64,000 nt of DNA from contig NC_010545.1 in assembly GCF_000069945.1 (NCBI RefSeq), forward strand, positions 1 through 64,000, in the 5' to 3' direction. The notes below the pieces were generated by a model. The model saw only the letters and a program-made list of their open reading frames with translations. It was not told the DNA's origin and searched no databases. The position numbers and the translations under genes were made by a program. Of this stretch, positions 40,576 to 49,206 are shown piece after piece. Source of the DNA: Corynebacterium urealyticum DSM 7109 (GTDB taxonomy: Bacteria > Actinomycetota > Actinomycetes > Mycobacteriales > Mycobacteriaceae). Each line of letters begins with the position of its first letter. The first letter of the stretch is position 1.

Positions 40576-42016
40576 GAGGGTGTCAGGAAGTTTGTGTGTG
40601 AGGCTCTGATCGAGAAGGAGTGTCACCGATAATGACTACTGTGTCACCGAAGAAAGGCCATGACCCGGCGAGGGTCAACGAGATCAGCGAGAAGCTGATG
40701 GAAAATCCTGAGCTGGCTAGCCTGATCAGCGAGCTGTCGACCTCCGCTGATGATGCCAGCGAGCTGGTCAAAGGCCTGCTGCAGGCATCAATCAACGCTG
40801 GTCTGCAGGCGGAGATGGATGCGCATTTGGGCTATAGCCACTCCGACCGCAAGTCCAAAGCCCAGGTTGAACCCGTGCACGGCGGCAATCACCGCAACGG
40901 GTCGTACACCAAGACCGTCAATTCTGGCTACGGCGCGGTGGAAGTGACCGTGCCCAGGGATCGTGCCGGCACGTTTACTCCGAAGATGGTGCCCAAGGGC
41001 GCACGGCGGCTCACAGAGCTCGACGACATGATCGTCTCGCTATACGCCGGTGGGATGACAGTGCGCGATATTCAGCATCACCTCGCGACCACGCTCGGGG
41101 TGGATATGAGCCCGGATACGATCAGCACGATCACCGATGCGGTGTTAGACGAGGTCATGATCTGGCAAAACCGCCAGCTCGACGAGTTTTACCCGGTGAT
41201 CTTCCTCGACGCGCTACGCGTGAAAATCCGTGACGGTCACCGCGTGGTCAATAAGGCCTGCTACATGGCGGTTGGTGTCGACATGGACGGCATCAAGCAC
41301 ATCCTGGGATTGTGGATTGCCGATAATGAAGGCGCTGCATTCTGGGCATCGGTGTGCGCGGATCTGGCCAACCGTGGCGTCCAGGACGTGTTCATCGTGT
41401 GCTGCGACGGGCTGAAAGGCTTGCCGGAAGCTGTCGAGGCAACCTGGCCGAATTCCATGGTGCAAACCTGCATTGTGCACCTGATTCGGGCTTCGAACCG
41501 GTGGGTGTCGCATCAGGACCGCAAATCTGTCTCCCGTGCGCTACGTGAGGTCTACACGGCCGCCAACGAGGACACCGCACGTGCCAGCCTGGACGCGTTC
41601 CAGGCCAGTGAACTGGGCCAGAGATACCCGCAATCGGTCAAAGTCTGGCGCGACGCCTGGGACCGGTTCGTGCCGTTTTTACAGTTCCCGCCAGCGGCCC
41701 GCCGGGTGCTCTACACCACGAATTCGATCGAATCGCTCAACGCTGAACTGCGTAAAGCTACCCGTAACCGCGGGCAATTCCCGAACGACACCGCGGCGCT
41801 GAAAACGCTGTGGCTGATGATCTGCAACATCGAAGACAAGCGCGCTGCCCAGCGAGCGAAAAAAGCGAAGCGCGACATCGAATGCAATGGCTATATTGAA
41901 GGGGCGAAAGCCACCGGGTGGAAACAAGCCATCAACCAACTAGCTGTGGCATACCCCGACCGATTCGCGGACTACTTGTAAACCAAGCCCCCGCACACAA
42001 ACAATCGGACACTCTC
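40576..42016 (+). mobile_element. IS256-family insertion sequence
   Basis: Outward ends GAGGGTGTCAGGAAGTTTGT (left, from 40576) and GAGAGTGTCCGATTGTTTGT (right, complement, from 42016) are imperfect inverted repeats of about 28 bp. An 8-bp target duplication GTCACCGG lies at 40568-40575 and 42017-42024. The length is 1441 bp with one transposase gene. Confidence 0.93.
40632..41981 (+). CDS. IS256-family transposase
   Basis: A 449-residue mutator-type transposase: LLQASINAGLQAEMDAHLGY near the N-terminus, the first catalytic Asp in VIFLDALRVKIRDG, the second in VFIVCCDGLKGLPEA, and the Glu in YTTNSIESLNAELRKATRNRG. It appears intact. ATG 40632 follows GAAGGAG by twelve bases; an upstream GTG at 40620 would overlap the ribosome site. 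Confidence 0.93.
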   Translation: MTTVSPKKGHDPARVNEISEKLMENPELASLISELSTSADDASELVKGLLQASINAGLQAEMDAHLGYSHSDRKSKAQVEPVHGGNHRNGSYTKTVNSGYGAVEVTVPRDRAGTFTPKMVPKGARRLTELDDMIVSLYAGGMTVRDIQHHLATTLGVDMSPDTISTITDAVLDEVMIWQNRQLDEFYPVIFLDALRVKIRDGHRVVNKACYMAVGVDMDGIKHILGLWIADNEGAAFWASVCADLANRGVQDVFIVCCDGLKGLPEAVEATWPNSMVQTCIVHLIRASNRWVSHQDRKSVSRALREVYTAANEDTARASLDAFQASELGQRYPQSVKVWRDAWDRFVPFLQFPPAARRVLYTTNSIESLNAELRKATRNRGQFPNDTAALKTLWLMICNIEDKRAAQRAKKAKRDIECNGYIEGAKATGWKQAINQLAVAYPDRFADYL

Positions 42017-42488
42017 GTCACCGGTGACGTAATCGCGAGCAATCTTGCGTTTACAGTGAGCGATCCATCGGGTCTTTCTTTCGCGTTAATTTCTTCCTCA
42101 ATGTTCATCACGTGGCAACGCACTGTAGGTGGGCGCATGAAGTCTGATCTTCGGTTTGCGAACACGCTGACGTGGAACACCTTCCCCGTTCCGGAGCTTG
42201 ATGCGAAGGCGCGACAGCGCATCGTCGACGCGGGCAAGAAGGTTCTGGAAGCACGGGCGCTGTACCCAGAGCGTTCCTTGGCGGAGCACTATAACCCGCT
42301 GGCGATGGCACCCGAGCTGCTAAACGCCCACGATGATCTTGACCGTGAGGTCGATAAAGCATTCGGGGCGCCACGGAAACTCACGACAGAGCGCCAGCGT
42401 CAAGAGCTACTGTTCGCAAACTACGACGCTCTCACGGATAAGCCCTAGGAAAGCACGGTTTTTTGGTGTCTGACCGAGGGTAAATCTG

Positions 42489-43873
42489 GGGTTAAGGGTC
42501 AAAAAGTGTGTCCGGAATCGCGGATTTTCACGGATTGACCTGTAGGTTTCCGGAAAGTATATGCTCCGGAAGCATATATCTAGCCCCCGACGGGAAATCC
42601 TCGGTGTGGCAGCCGTGATGTGCTATGCGCGGCGTGGTGTGGTGTCGCAATGTCGAAGAACCAACCACGCTGCCACTGCGGCGGTGAAATGAAACGCAAC
42701 GGCACCACCAGCAAAGGCACCACCAGATGGCGCTGCAAACAATGCGGCGCCTCCAGCGTCAAACGTCGAAACGACATCACCAACGCGGCAGTGTTCACCC
42801 AGTTCATCGAGCATTGCACCACCGCAATATCACTCGACGACCTAGCCAAACGAAACGGTGTTAGCCGCGCCACCATGAAGCGGCGCTTCAAGTGGTGCTG
42901 GCTCGTTGATGTGCCTGACCCCACCGCCGGCCACCACAAGCGGATCTACGACCAGGTATTTCTCGATGGCACCTACACCGCCGGTGGCTGCCTGATCGTC
43001 GCGGCGACCATCGACCACGTGATCGCCTGGCACTGGTGCAAACACGAAACCACCCGCGACTACCAACTGCTGCTTGAACGCATCGAAGCCCCACTCATCG
43101 CCGTCATCGACGGCGGCCAAGGCGCATACAGCGCAATCAAAAAGTGCTGGCCGACTACGAAAATTCAACGCTGCCTCGTCCACGCCCAACGCGTGGTCCG
43201 CCGCTACACCACCACCAACCCACGCACCGATGCCGGGCGCACCATCTACCGACTTGCGCTGAAACTGACCCGGATCACCACACTGGATGAAGCCGCCGCG
43301 TGGGGTGTGCAACTGCACGAGTTTTCAACGATCTACCGGGAATGGATGAACGAGAAAACCATGATCAAAGACCCCAAAACAGGTGCATGGACCCGCGTGT
43401 GGACCCACCACAACGTGCGCAAGGCCTACAACAGCCTCAACCATCTTTGGCGGTCCGAGATGCTGTTTGTCTACCTCAACCCGCCAGCAGGAGTCCTTGC
43501 GCCCGAGCGGATCAAATCCACCACCAACAGCTTAGAAGGCGGCATCAACGCCCAGCTCAAACTGCTCGCCAGAACCCACCGCGGCAGATCAGGCGAACGA
43601 CAACGCCGCATGCTGGATTGGTGGCTCTACTTAAAAACGGAACTGCCTGACGATCCAGTACGAATCGCCAGGCAGTCCGACTGGGGCCAGGGCCAACTCG
43701 CCAAAGTATCCACCCTGACCCAACACGAGAACCAAGCCGACCACGAAACAGGACGCCCAGCCCTCTACGACAACGCTATCGACACCGACTACACCCACTC
43801 AATCGGCATTCAAAAAGGCCAAATCTAACCCCCGCGACACGCCGAGCCAGACACACATTTTGACCCTTAACCC
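42489..43873 (+). mobile_element. IS1249-like insertion sequence, copy B
   Basis: Inverted ends GGGTTAAGGGTCAAAA(A/T)GTGTGTC at 42489 and 43873 (one mismatch) and an 8-bp target duplication TAAATCTG at 42481-42488 and 43874-43881. The length is 1385 bp with one transposase. Its ends and protein resemble but do not equal those of copy A at 31.5 kb, so it is a distinct relative. Confidence 0.92.
42650..43828 (+). CDS. IS1249-like transposase, copy B
   Basis: A 392-residue transposase with an N-terminal zinc ribbon (CHCGGE, then CKQCGAS), helix-turn-helix LAKRNGVSRATMKRRF, and the DDE region with DQVFLDGTYT, AVIDGGQGA and NSLEGGIN. ATG 42650 is favoured since the zinc ribbon follows directly; the frame could extend to 42620. 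Apparently intact. Confidence 0.9.
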   Translation: MSKNQPRCHCGGEMKRNGTTSKGTTRWRCKQCGASSVKRRNDITNAAVFTQFIEHCTTAISLDDLAKRNGVSRATMKRRFKWCWLVDVPDPTAGHHKRIYDQVFLDGTYTAGGCLIVAATIDHVIAWHWCKHETTRDYQLLLERIEAPLIAVIDGGQGAYSAIKKCWPTTKIQRCLVHAQRVVRRYTTTNPRTDAGRTIYRLALKLTRITTLDEAAAWGVQLHEFSTIYREWMNEKTMIKDPKTGAWTRVWTHHNVRKAYNSLNHLWRSEMLFVYLNPPAGVLAPERIKSTTNSLEGGINAQLKLLARTHRGRSGERQRRMLDWWLYLKTELPDDPVRIARQSDWGQGQLAKVSTLTQHENQADHETGRPALYDNAIDTDYTHSIGIQKGQI

Positions 43874-44104
43874 TAAATCTGCGCACGGTGGTGTCTGACC
43901 GAGGGTAAATCTGCGCACGACCGATGGTGAATATGCGCAGACTGAACAGGAAAACCCGAACTTTTCGCGAGAGCGTCTTTTTCGGGCATACACTGCCGTT
44001 ATGCTCCTTAATATCCCCCATAAAATTCAGTAACCCCGGCGATATGCGTCTAAAACGCAGGGATCTCTCCAGGGCTTTCATACACAACCGTAGCATTTGT
44101 TCCC

Positions 44105-44785
44105 ATGGATTCCAACAACAATCTAACGAGCGATCTCGACAAGTGGTTCTCGCCTGCGCGGATGAGCACCTATGCCCACCACCCGGACCCTGAAGCTCTC
44201 TATCTCTGGAATACTCATGTCACCAAGGCTTTCCTGGAGGACCTCCAGCATGTCGAGGTGCTGCTACGAAACTGCGTAGACACCGCAGTCGCTCCGCGCT
44301 ACGGGGCCAGGTGGTACACCAACCCGGCCATCCCGTTCGTAACACCGGCCAAGAGGGCCATCAGGAAAGCAGAACAACGTGCACGTACACGAAGAGAACC
44401 AACCCCACCGCCGGGGCGGGTCATCGCCGAACTCAGCTTCGATTTTTGGGCCTACCTGTTCACCAAGACCTACGCCTCGACCCTCTGGCCGCTGGTTCGT
44501 AAAGCTTTGATCGGCACACCGACACCTATTACTGACGGAAGCAAGCCTGGTGTCTTCGTCCCCAATCTCAACGAATTCAGATGTGAAGTCGATGTGGTCT
44601 ACAAACTGCGTAATCGGTGTGCCCATCATGAGCCGATCATCAGACAGAACCGGCAGGACGAAAACGAAGATTTCGATCGAGCACAGCTAGCCATAGAGAA
44701 GTTGTCTACCTGGATTGACCCCTCTGCGGCGCAATGGATAGCCACCAACTCCAGACTCCCCGAATTACGGACTAGCAGGCCGTAG
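44105..44785 (+). CDS. Abi_2/HEPN-like protein
   Basis: A 226-residue protein resembling the Abi_2 (AbiD/F-like) family of phage-exclusion proteins: LYLWNTHVTKAFLEDLQHVEVLLRN, then ELSFDFWAYLFTKTYASTLWP, and near the C-terminus LRNRCAHHEPI. The R-N-x3-H motif (RNRCAH) is the catalytic signature of HEPN ribonucleases, so it may cleave RNA upon phage infection. It stands alone behind IS copy B; the preceding gap (43941-44104) includes a possible -10 TACACT. Confidence 0.7.
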   Translation: MDSNNNLTSDLDKWFSPARMSTYAHHPDPEALYLWNTHVTKAFLEDLQHVEVLLRNCVDTAVAPRYGARWYTNPAIPFVTPAKRAIRKAEQRARTRREPTPPPGRVIAELSFDFWAYLFTKTYASTLWPLVRKALIGTPTPITDGSKPGVFVPNLNEFRCEVDVVYKLRNRCAHHEPIIRQNRQDENEDFDRAQLAIEKLSTWIDPSAAQWIATNSRLPELRTSRP

Positions 44786-44917
44786 CTCAAGGTATGGGTT
44801 CACCATCGCGGGGAATGAGGCTGTGTTCGTAGGTTTGTGTCTGAACCCTGGTCCGACTCTGTCAGACCATGTGCAGGGCGCAGACCCGCAGGCCTGCGCT
44901 CAGAGAGCCTCGAATCC

Positions 44918-45105
44918 TTAAGGCAGGGACTCGACGAACTCCGGCAGCCAGTCAGTGATCATGCGGCCGGTGAGGAACGGAGTCTCCTCGGAGACGTACT
45001 TGCGGGCCTCGGTGTAACGCATCGTGCGCATCAGATCCACGACCTCAGCAACATCCGGCGCCTCGAAGGCGAGCATCCACTCGTAGTCGCCCAGGCCGAA
45101 AGACG
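44918..45105 (-). pseudogene. Truncated second copy of hemQ (3' fragment)
   Basis: Bases 44891-45105 match the 3' end of hemQ at 47771-47985, including the stop codon and part of the downstream hairpin. By hand count nine positions differ, and all nine are C/T changes at third codon positions, so the encoded peptide is unchanged. The copy ends abruptly in unrelated sequence at 45106. It is the C-terminal 62 codons of another hemQ allele, not a gene. Confidence 0.9.
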
Positions 45106-45704
45106 ATCACTGCGAACCAGAGCTTCCGTCAATGCGAGACCGTTTGACGATGGCGAGCCGCCTGCGCCGCTACGTCCTTGCAGCAAGGACCGAACCAGTA
45201 CAGGAACGCCTCTCGGAGGTGATGGCAGTGCTACAGCTCACGAACGCTAAGCGCTGGCAACCATGGGGCGCAGAGTTGGAGAAAAGGCCTCGCAACGCTG
45301 TCAAGATCGCAAAAGTGACTATGCCAATACGGGGTTATCCAAACTTAAAAAGCAAACGGAAGCGTTCAGCGCAAAGAAGGTCTGTGGCCTACCAAAATTC
45401 GGCGTATTTCGACGAAGCCTACTCCCCGACAGATACTTACCCACACTGTCCGGGAAGACGCGTAGGAGCTTAATGTGTCCGGCAGGACAGCCCAGAGAAC
45501 TGACTAAGGCAGGAATTCAGCCCCTACAGGGCAACGCTGGAAAAGAGTGACAGGACGTAAGCCATATACGGTTCCTCTTCCCCTTGTGGACGGCAATTCC
45601 CATCTTCCCCGATATCTACCCGCCATGGAACTCCTGGTTGGGGTTGCTCGAAAAAAGAGAAACGCCATAAGCAATAGGCGATGAGGTCGGATTTGCCTGG
45701 GCCA
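45106..45704. other. Unassigned, comparatively A+T-rich stretch
   Basis: About 600 bases between the hemQ fragment and the hsdM remnant. A frame at 45132-45473 (plus strand, 113 codons) has a Lys/Arg/Pro-rich product unlike any family I know and no good ribosome site. I see no other feature. Confidence 0.4.
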
Positions 45705-45974
45705 GGCCATCAATTCCCGGCTGTAGACGGAGACCCCGATTTTTGGGTTGAGGTCTTCCATAGCGCGTTTTGCCACGAGCAGTATGCCGCCGGTGCCGGC
45801 GGCCGGAGAGTAGACGGTGCGGGCCGGGACCTGGCCGTAGAAGCCGTGGCCGTCGCAGGAGAGCAAAACATCGACCATGAGACGACTGGTATCACGCGGA
45901 ATGTCGAACCCAACGGCGACCTGCCAGTTTTCCGAAGATGAGCGGTACATCAGGTCCTCGGACAGATGCGCCAA
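45705..45974 (-). pseudogene. Remnant of type I methyltransferase HsdM
   Basis: About 90 residues align with the start of the N6-adenine methyltransferase core of HsdM: RDTSRLMVDVLLS, then RTVYSPAAGTGGILLVAKRA and LNPKIGVSVYSREL. Motif I reads SPAAGTGG where functional enzymes have DPxxGTGG. There is no N-terminal helical domain, no NPPF motif and no hsdS or hsdR nearby; the frame runs into unrelated sequence. It is a decayed fragment of a type I R-M locus. Confidence 0.6.
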
Positions 45975-46243
45975 GGCGTGGTGTCTCTTTCGGCGCTCAA
46001 GTATTAGCTAGCAGGGGCTCTGGGCGGGCTAGGCGCAGCAGGTTTAGCTATCCCGAACCGCCTTTGCCCTCTATTTTGCTTAACGTGCAGGACATGGGGT
46101 GGCAGGTTTCGAACTAAACGACGATCACGGGTGGAGAGGGAAAGTGTTCCCGAATTGCCGTAAAATATTCATAATTGGAATTACGGTGAAATTAACCCTT
46201 GGCTAACAGGTTTCAACCATCCCGACAGGATGTAGACCCTGCG

Positions 46244-46903
46244 CTAAAGGAGGGCGTTGATTTTCTCCCACAGGATCTTTTCGAGCTCACCCTCAATAGC
46301 AACGAGCTCTTTGTGGAGTTCTTTGAGGGAATCGCCTCTCCAGGTAAGAACCTTAAAATCGTCGGCGCCCTTCTTGGGATTCCTTTTTATGGTAATGGGG
46401 TCGTCGAACTGGATGGTATCCACAGGCAGCCCAAGTAGTTCATATGTTTCCGTATCCGTTGTCTCGCTCTGGAAACCGTGCGCTATCTCGTTGCGGAGAT
46501 CAATTGCGGTTTTCAACCTCTCTAAGAGGGGCTCGGGAACATGGGGCTTGAGGGCTTCCTGCAGTTGAGTTCCTGAGCGTGTCCATGCTTTATCGATTGG
46601 TGGATCGAATGGACCAGATTCTGAGACTGCAACGATCTGTCCCGCAGCGTGTTCTGCCGCGGCTGCCTGAGAGATAACCAGGCCAATTTGGCGTAGATGC
46701 TCGTCACTCAGTATCTCCGAGCTGCCCCGGAATTTCACTAAACCCGTTTGGCGAACGATTTTCTCGGATATCGCTTTTAGCACGCAGTGCGCCTGCTCGC
46801 GCTTGTTTAGAGGATCACCGAGCTGGTCAGCGTATGAGTAGAAAAGGACTTTTAGTGTGTCTGGATCATCAGGAAGGTTTTGGGAAAATTTATCTCGGGT
46901 CAT
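46244..46903 (-). CDS. Uncharacterised protein with HEPN-like RN-x3-H motif
   Basis: A 219-residue, largely helical, acidic protein of no family I can name. The segment LLERLKTAIDLRNEIAHGF contains RNEIAH, the R-x4-H motif of HEPN ribonucleases, in the usual helix context; the C-terminus (LKELHKELVAIEGELEKILWEKI) is a likely coiled coil. The ATG follows AGGGGA. Codon use is more A+T-rich than in the core genes, consistent with transfer. The flanking 45975-46243 has no gene. A stand-alone role in phage defence is plausible but unproven. Confidence 0.6.
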   Translation of the reverse strand: MTRDKFSQNLPDDPDTLKVLFYSYADQLGDPLNKREQAHCVLKAISEKIVRQTGLVKFRGSSEILSDEHLRQIGLVISQAAAAEHAAGQIVAVSESGPFDPPIDKAWTRSGTQLQEALKPHVPEPLLERLKTAIDLRNEIAHGFQSETTDTETYELLGLPVDTIQFDDPITIKRNPKKGADDFKVLTWRGDSLKELHKELVAIEGELEKILWEKINALL

Positions 46904-47355
46904 GGAATGTGTCCCCTGGCATTAGCGATGGAAAAAATTTCAAAAACTAGTCTGGGTGGTCAATACAACTTTTCGGTTTTTCGCGATGAAATTGGCTTAC
47001 CCAGCCCTTAACCGAATTCAACATGTTTAACGAGCGGCGCAGAGAGTAGCCGTTCCGTGGGCGCTAGTATATCCTAAAGAATATACGAAATGAGGCACTC
47101 CGGGTTTACAGGAAAAGCTGTTGCTCTAGGGCTGGATTATGGTCAAAGGGACAGGTCTGTCGCTACCGCTTGATCTCAATGCACACCAGCACGTTGTCAC
47201 GGCTTCGTAGAGTTCGTTTCGCGAGCGCATCTAGCATAAAGCTCGGTTAGAACATACCGATCTAAGGAACAAGGCTAGGTTCAGTAACCTGACTGCTAAG
47301 CATGGATAACCAGTATCGTTACTGGGCAGCGTTCCCGGTGTAATCGCTAAGAGTA
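46904..47355. other. Intergenic region
   Basis: No gene in 452 bases. An inverted repeat GTATAT-cctaaaga-ATATAC at 47067-47086 could be an operator, about 160 bases upstream of the RN-x3-H gene. Nothing else is evident. Confidence 0.35.
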
Positions 47356-47639
47356 TTAGGCACTCGGGGTCTCGCGCTCATCAGGAAGAAAGAATGACGT
47401 AACGAGCGCGATGGTTTGGAAACCTATAAAGAAGAATATTGCCCACGCTCCATCCTTCAGTCCTTCATCGAAGATGAGGGGAAGTACGGCTAAAGCGAGT
47501 GTAGCCACGATGGATAGTCTCAAAAAGTTCTTTGGCGAGATGCGCTTACCGCCGCGGCTAAACCTGACGAGGGCATAGTTGATTGCTATGAGCACAAAAG
47601 AAAAATGAATCCGAGCACAATCCCGGGAAAAGCTGTCAT
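47356..47639 (-). pseudogene. Small membrane protein, probable one-base frameshift
   Basis: From ATG 47639 (GAGG upstream) the frame reads a hydrophobic start (MTAFPGIVLGFIFLLC) and stops; one base over it continues as IAINYALVRFSRGG, two more hydrophobic helices, and DERETPSA to 47356. Joined, it would be a three-helix protein of about 94 residues. The break is near the A/T-rich stretch 47596-47606. The unshifted frame can be opened upstream at 47655 but gives a hydrophilic, unlikely N-terminus. Function unknown. Confidence 0.4.
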
Positions 47640-47715
47640 TGTTGTCCAACCTCAAATTTCAATCTAAGCCCTGCTGCGTCCACTAACGCCGGTTATGGAT
47701 TTCTAGAAACACCAA

Positions 47716-47750
47716 CGCCCCCACAACTCCACGTGGAAGGTATGGGGGCG
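47716..47750 (-). terminator. Terminator-like hairpin beyond hemQ
   Basis: CGCCCCCA at 47716-47723 pairs with TGGGGGCG at 47743-47750. A second perfect stem, GCGCAGGCC-AAA-GGCCTGCGC (47759-47779), lies closer to the hemQ stop. Neither has a strong T-run on the minus strand. Confidence 0.45.
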
Positions 47751-47797
47751 ATTCGCTTGCGCAGGCCAAAGGCCTGCGCTCAGAGAGCCTCGAATCC

Positions 47798-48502
47798 TTA
47801 AGGCAGGGACTCGACGAACTCCGGCAGCCAGTCAGTGATCATGCGGCCAGTGAGGAACGGGGTCTCCTCAGAGACGTACTTGCGGGCCTCGGTGTAACGC
47901 ATCGTGCGCATCAGGTCCACGACCTCAGCAACGTCCGGCGCCTCAAAGGCGAGCATCCACTCGTAATCGCCCAGACCGAAGGACGGAATCGTGTTCGCGC
48001 GGACGCGGTTGTACTTGCGGGCCTCCACACCGTGGTCGACCAGCATCTTGCGGCGCGGGGCGTCGTCCATGAGGTACCACTCCGGGGTACGGACGAAGGG
48101 GTACAGGCAGATCCACTCCTTCGGCTCCGGGTCCACCATGAAGTCCGGGACGTGGGACTTGTTGAACTCCGCTGGGCGGTGCAGTGCAGCGTTCGTGCGA
48201 TAAGGGACAGCCGCCTTACCCAGCAGCGTCTCGCGGCGGAAGGCGCGGTAGAAGGCCTGCAGATCCTCCAGCTTCTCGCCGTGGATCCAGAACATGATGT
48301 CCGCCTCCGGGCGCATGCCGGTGAGGTCATACACGCCACGCACGGTCACGCTGGAATCCTTGTACGAATCCAGGAACTTCTGGAAGTCCTCAGCAACCGC
48401 CGCGCGATCCTCGCCGAGCACGCCGGCCTTGATCTCAAACGCCGACCACATGGCGTACTGGATCGTGTTGTTCAGCTTCTCGAAATCGATCTTCTTCGAC
48501 AT
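47798..48502 (-). CDS. hemQ: Coproheme decarboxylase HemQ (ChdC)
   Basis: HemQ performs the last step of the coproporphyrin-dependent heme pathway of Gram-positive bacteria, turning coproheme III into heme b with peroxide. The 234-residue chlorite-dismutase-fold protein has NNTIQYAMWSAFEI, GMRPEADIMFWIHG, YPFVRTPEWYLMDDAPRR (with the conserved Tyr and neighbouring residues) and GLGDYEWMLAFE. ATG 48502 follows AGAAAGGTG. A truncated allele of this gene lies 2.9 kb away at 44.9 kb. Confidence 0.94.
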   Translation of the reverse strand: MSKKIDFEKLNNTIQYAMWSAFEIKAGVLGEDRAAVAEDFQKFLDSYKDSSVTVRGVYDLTGMRPEADIMFWIHGEKLEDLQAFYRAFRRETLLGKAAVPYRTNAALHRPAEFNKSHVPDFMVDPEPKEWICLYPFVRTPEWYLMDDAPRRKMLVDHGVEARKYNRVRANTIPSFGLGDYEWMLAFEAPDVAEVVDLMRTMRYTEARKYVSEETPFLTGRMITDWLPEFVESLP

Positions 48503-48671
48503 ATCCGAGGCTGCCACCTTTCTCATCGTCACTTAATCCGCAGGTCATTCTACCTGCACGAAGTGCCGAGAACCACGACGGCAGCCTGTGCAACAACTGG
48601 AGAACAACTGCCGTCAGGCTGCCACCGTGGCCCATCACGCGCGCCGGGGTGACCCCGGCCACAGTCAGTGT

Positions 48672-49154
48672 TTAGGCGTTCACCTGCTTGGCCTGCGCCT
48701 GCACCGTGTTGATGCGCGCACCCAGGCGCACCATCAGCAGCACCAGGGATACGGCCAGCAGGATGTGGCCGATACCCGCCATGCCGGAGATCCCAGCATC
48801 CATGCCCTTGCTCAGTTCCGGGGTCTCCTCCAGCGGGCTACCGGCCAAGACCTGCAGCCAGCCGCGGACAGTCATCATCACCAGGGTGATCACCAGGCCG
48901 ATGTTGTAGAGGTAGAAGAACCACGTGAACTGCTTCGACCCAGCCAGCGTGTAGAGCTTATCCAGGGCCAGCACCACCAGCGGGACGATGAAGCCCAGCA
49001 CCAGCAGGTGCGTGTGCAGCGTGCTCAGCTGCGTGGCGTTATCGACCGGGAACTCCTTGAATTTGGTGACCTCCCGGTAGAACACGCCGCTGAGCATGCC
49101 GATCACGAGGTAAATGAAAGCGGTCGTAAACAGGGTCTTCTGCGCGTTCTTCAT
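48672..49154 (-). CDS. DUF2871 family membrane protein
   Basis: A 160-residue protein with four hydrophobic helices (LFTTAFIYLVIGMLSGVFY; HTHLLVLGFIVPLVVLALD; FFYLYNIGLVITLVMMTV; GIGHILLAVSLVLLMVRLG). The conserved histidines (STLHTHLLVLG, GIGHILLAV) resemble those of heme-copper-oxidase-like small proteins, but function is not known. ATG 49154 is chosen because AAAGGA lies eight bases before it; ATG 49163 would overlap that site. Confidence 0.8.
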   Translation of the reverse strand: MKNAQKTLFTTAFIYLVIGMLSGVFYREVTKFKEFPVDNATQLSTLHTHLLVLGFIVPLVVLALDKLYTLAGSKQFTWFFYLYNIGLVITLVMMTVRGWLQVLAGSPLEETPELSKGMDAGISGMAGIGHILLAVSLVLLMVRLGARINTVQAQAKQVNA

Positions 49155-49206
49155 TGCGCTCATCCTTTTCTTTTCTGGTTTCTTGTTCTTCTTGTGGTGT
49201 CGTTTT

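Larger units (their letters stand above)
38148..42448 (+). pseudogene. MmeI-like type IIL R-M enzyme, G12-shifted and split by an IS256-family element
   Basis: Segment 1 (38148-40088) encodes the nuclease with D-x9-ExK (IDLFWPGVVIGEAK), the helical spacer and the methyltransferase with DPACGSGNF and NPPFIGQY. It ends in a tract of twelve G (40074-40085) followed at once by TAG. Segment 2, one frame over, carries the target-recognition domain (VEQRIEKGINAYLIDG onward). Thirteen or ten G would join the two in frame. At 40575 the gene is then split by an IS256-family element; segment 3 (42017-42448) is the C-terminal domain, and removing the IS with one 8-bp repeat restores QQVTGDVIASN. Type IIL enzymes cut and methylate through one recognition domain, so the shifted product should be inactive. 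Confidence 0.9.
42465..43918 (+). repeat. Tandem direct repeat, interrupted by IS1249-like copy B
   Basis: GGTGTCTGACCGAGGGTAAATCTG starts at 42465 and, after the IS, continues into TAAATCTGCGCACGG; a second copy of GTGTCTGACCGAGGG... with TAAATCTGCGCACG occupies 43890-43918. A degenerate third unit (CGATGGTGAATATGCGCAG) follows at 43920-43940. The origin is unknown; it may be the ends of an older mobile element. Confidence 0.5.

Noticed and set aside
40620-40631. GTG start for the IS256-family transposase at 40620
   Set aside because: It would overlap the GAAGGAG ribosome site; ATG 40632 has proper spacing.
45132-45473. 113-codon plus-strand frame after the hemQ fragment
   Set aside because: Unlike any known protein, no ribosome site, within decayed DNA; noted only as unassigned sequence.
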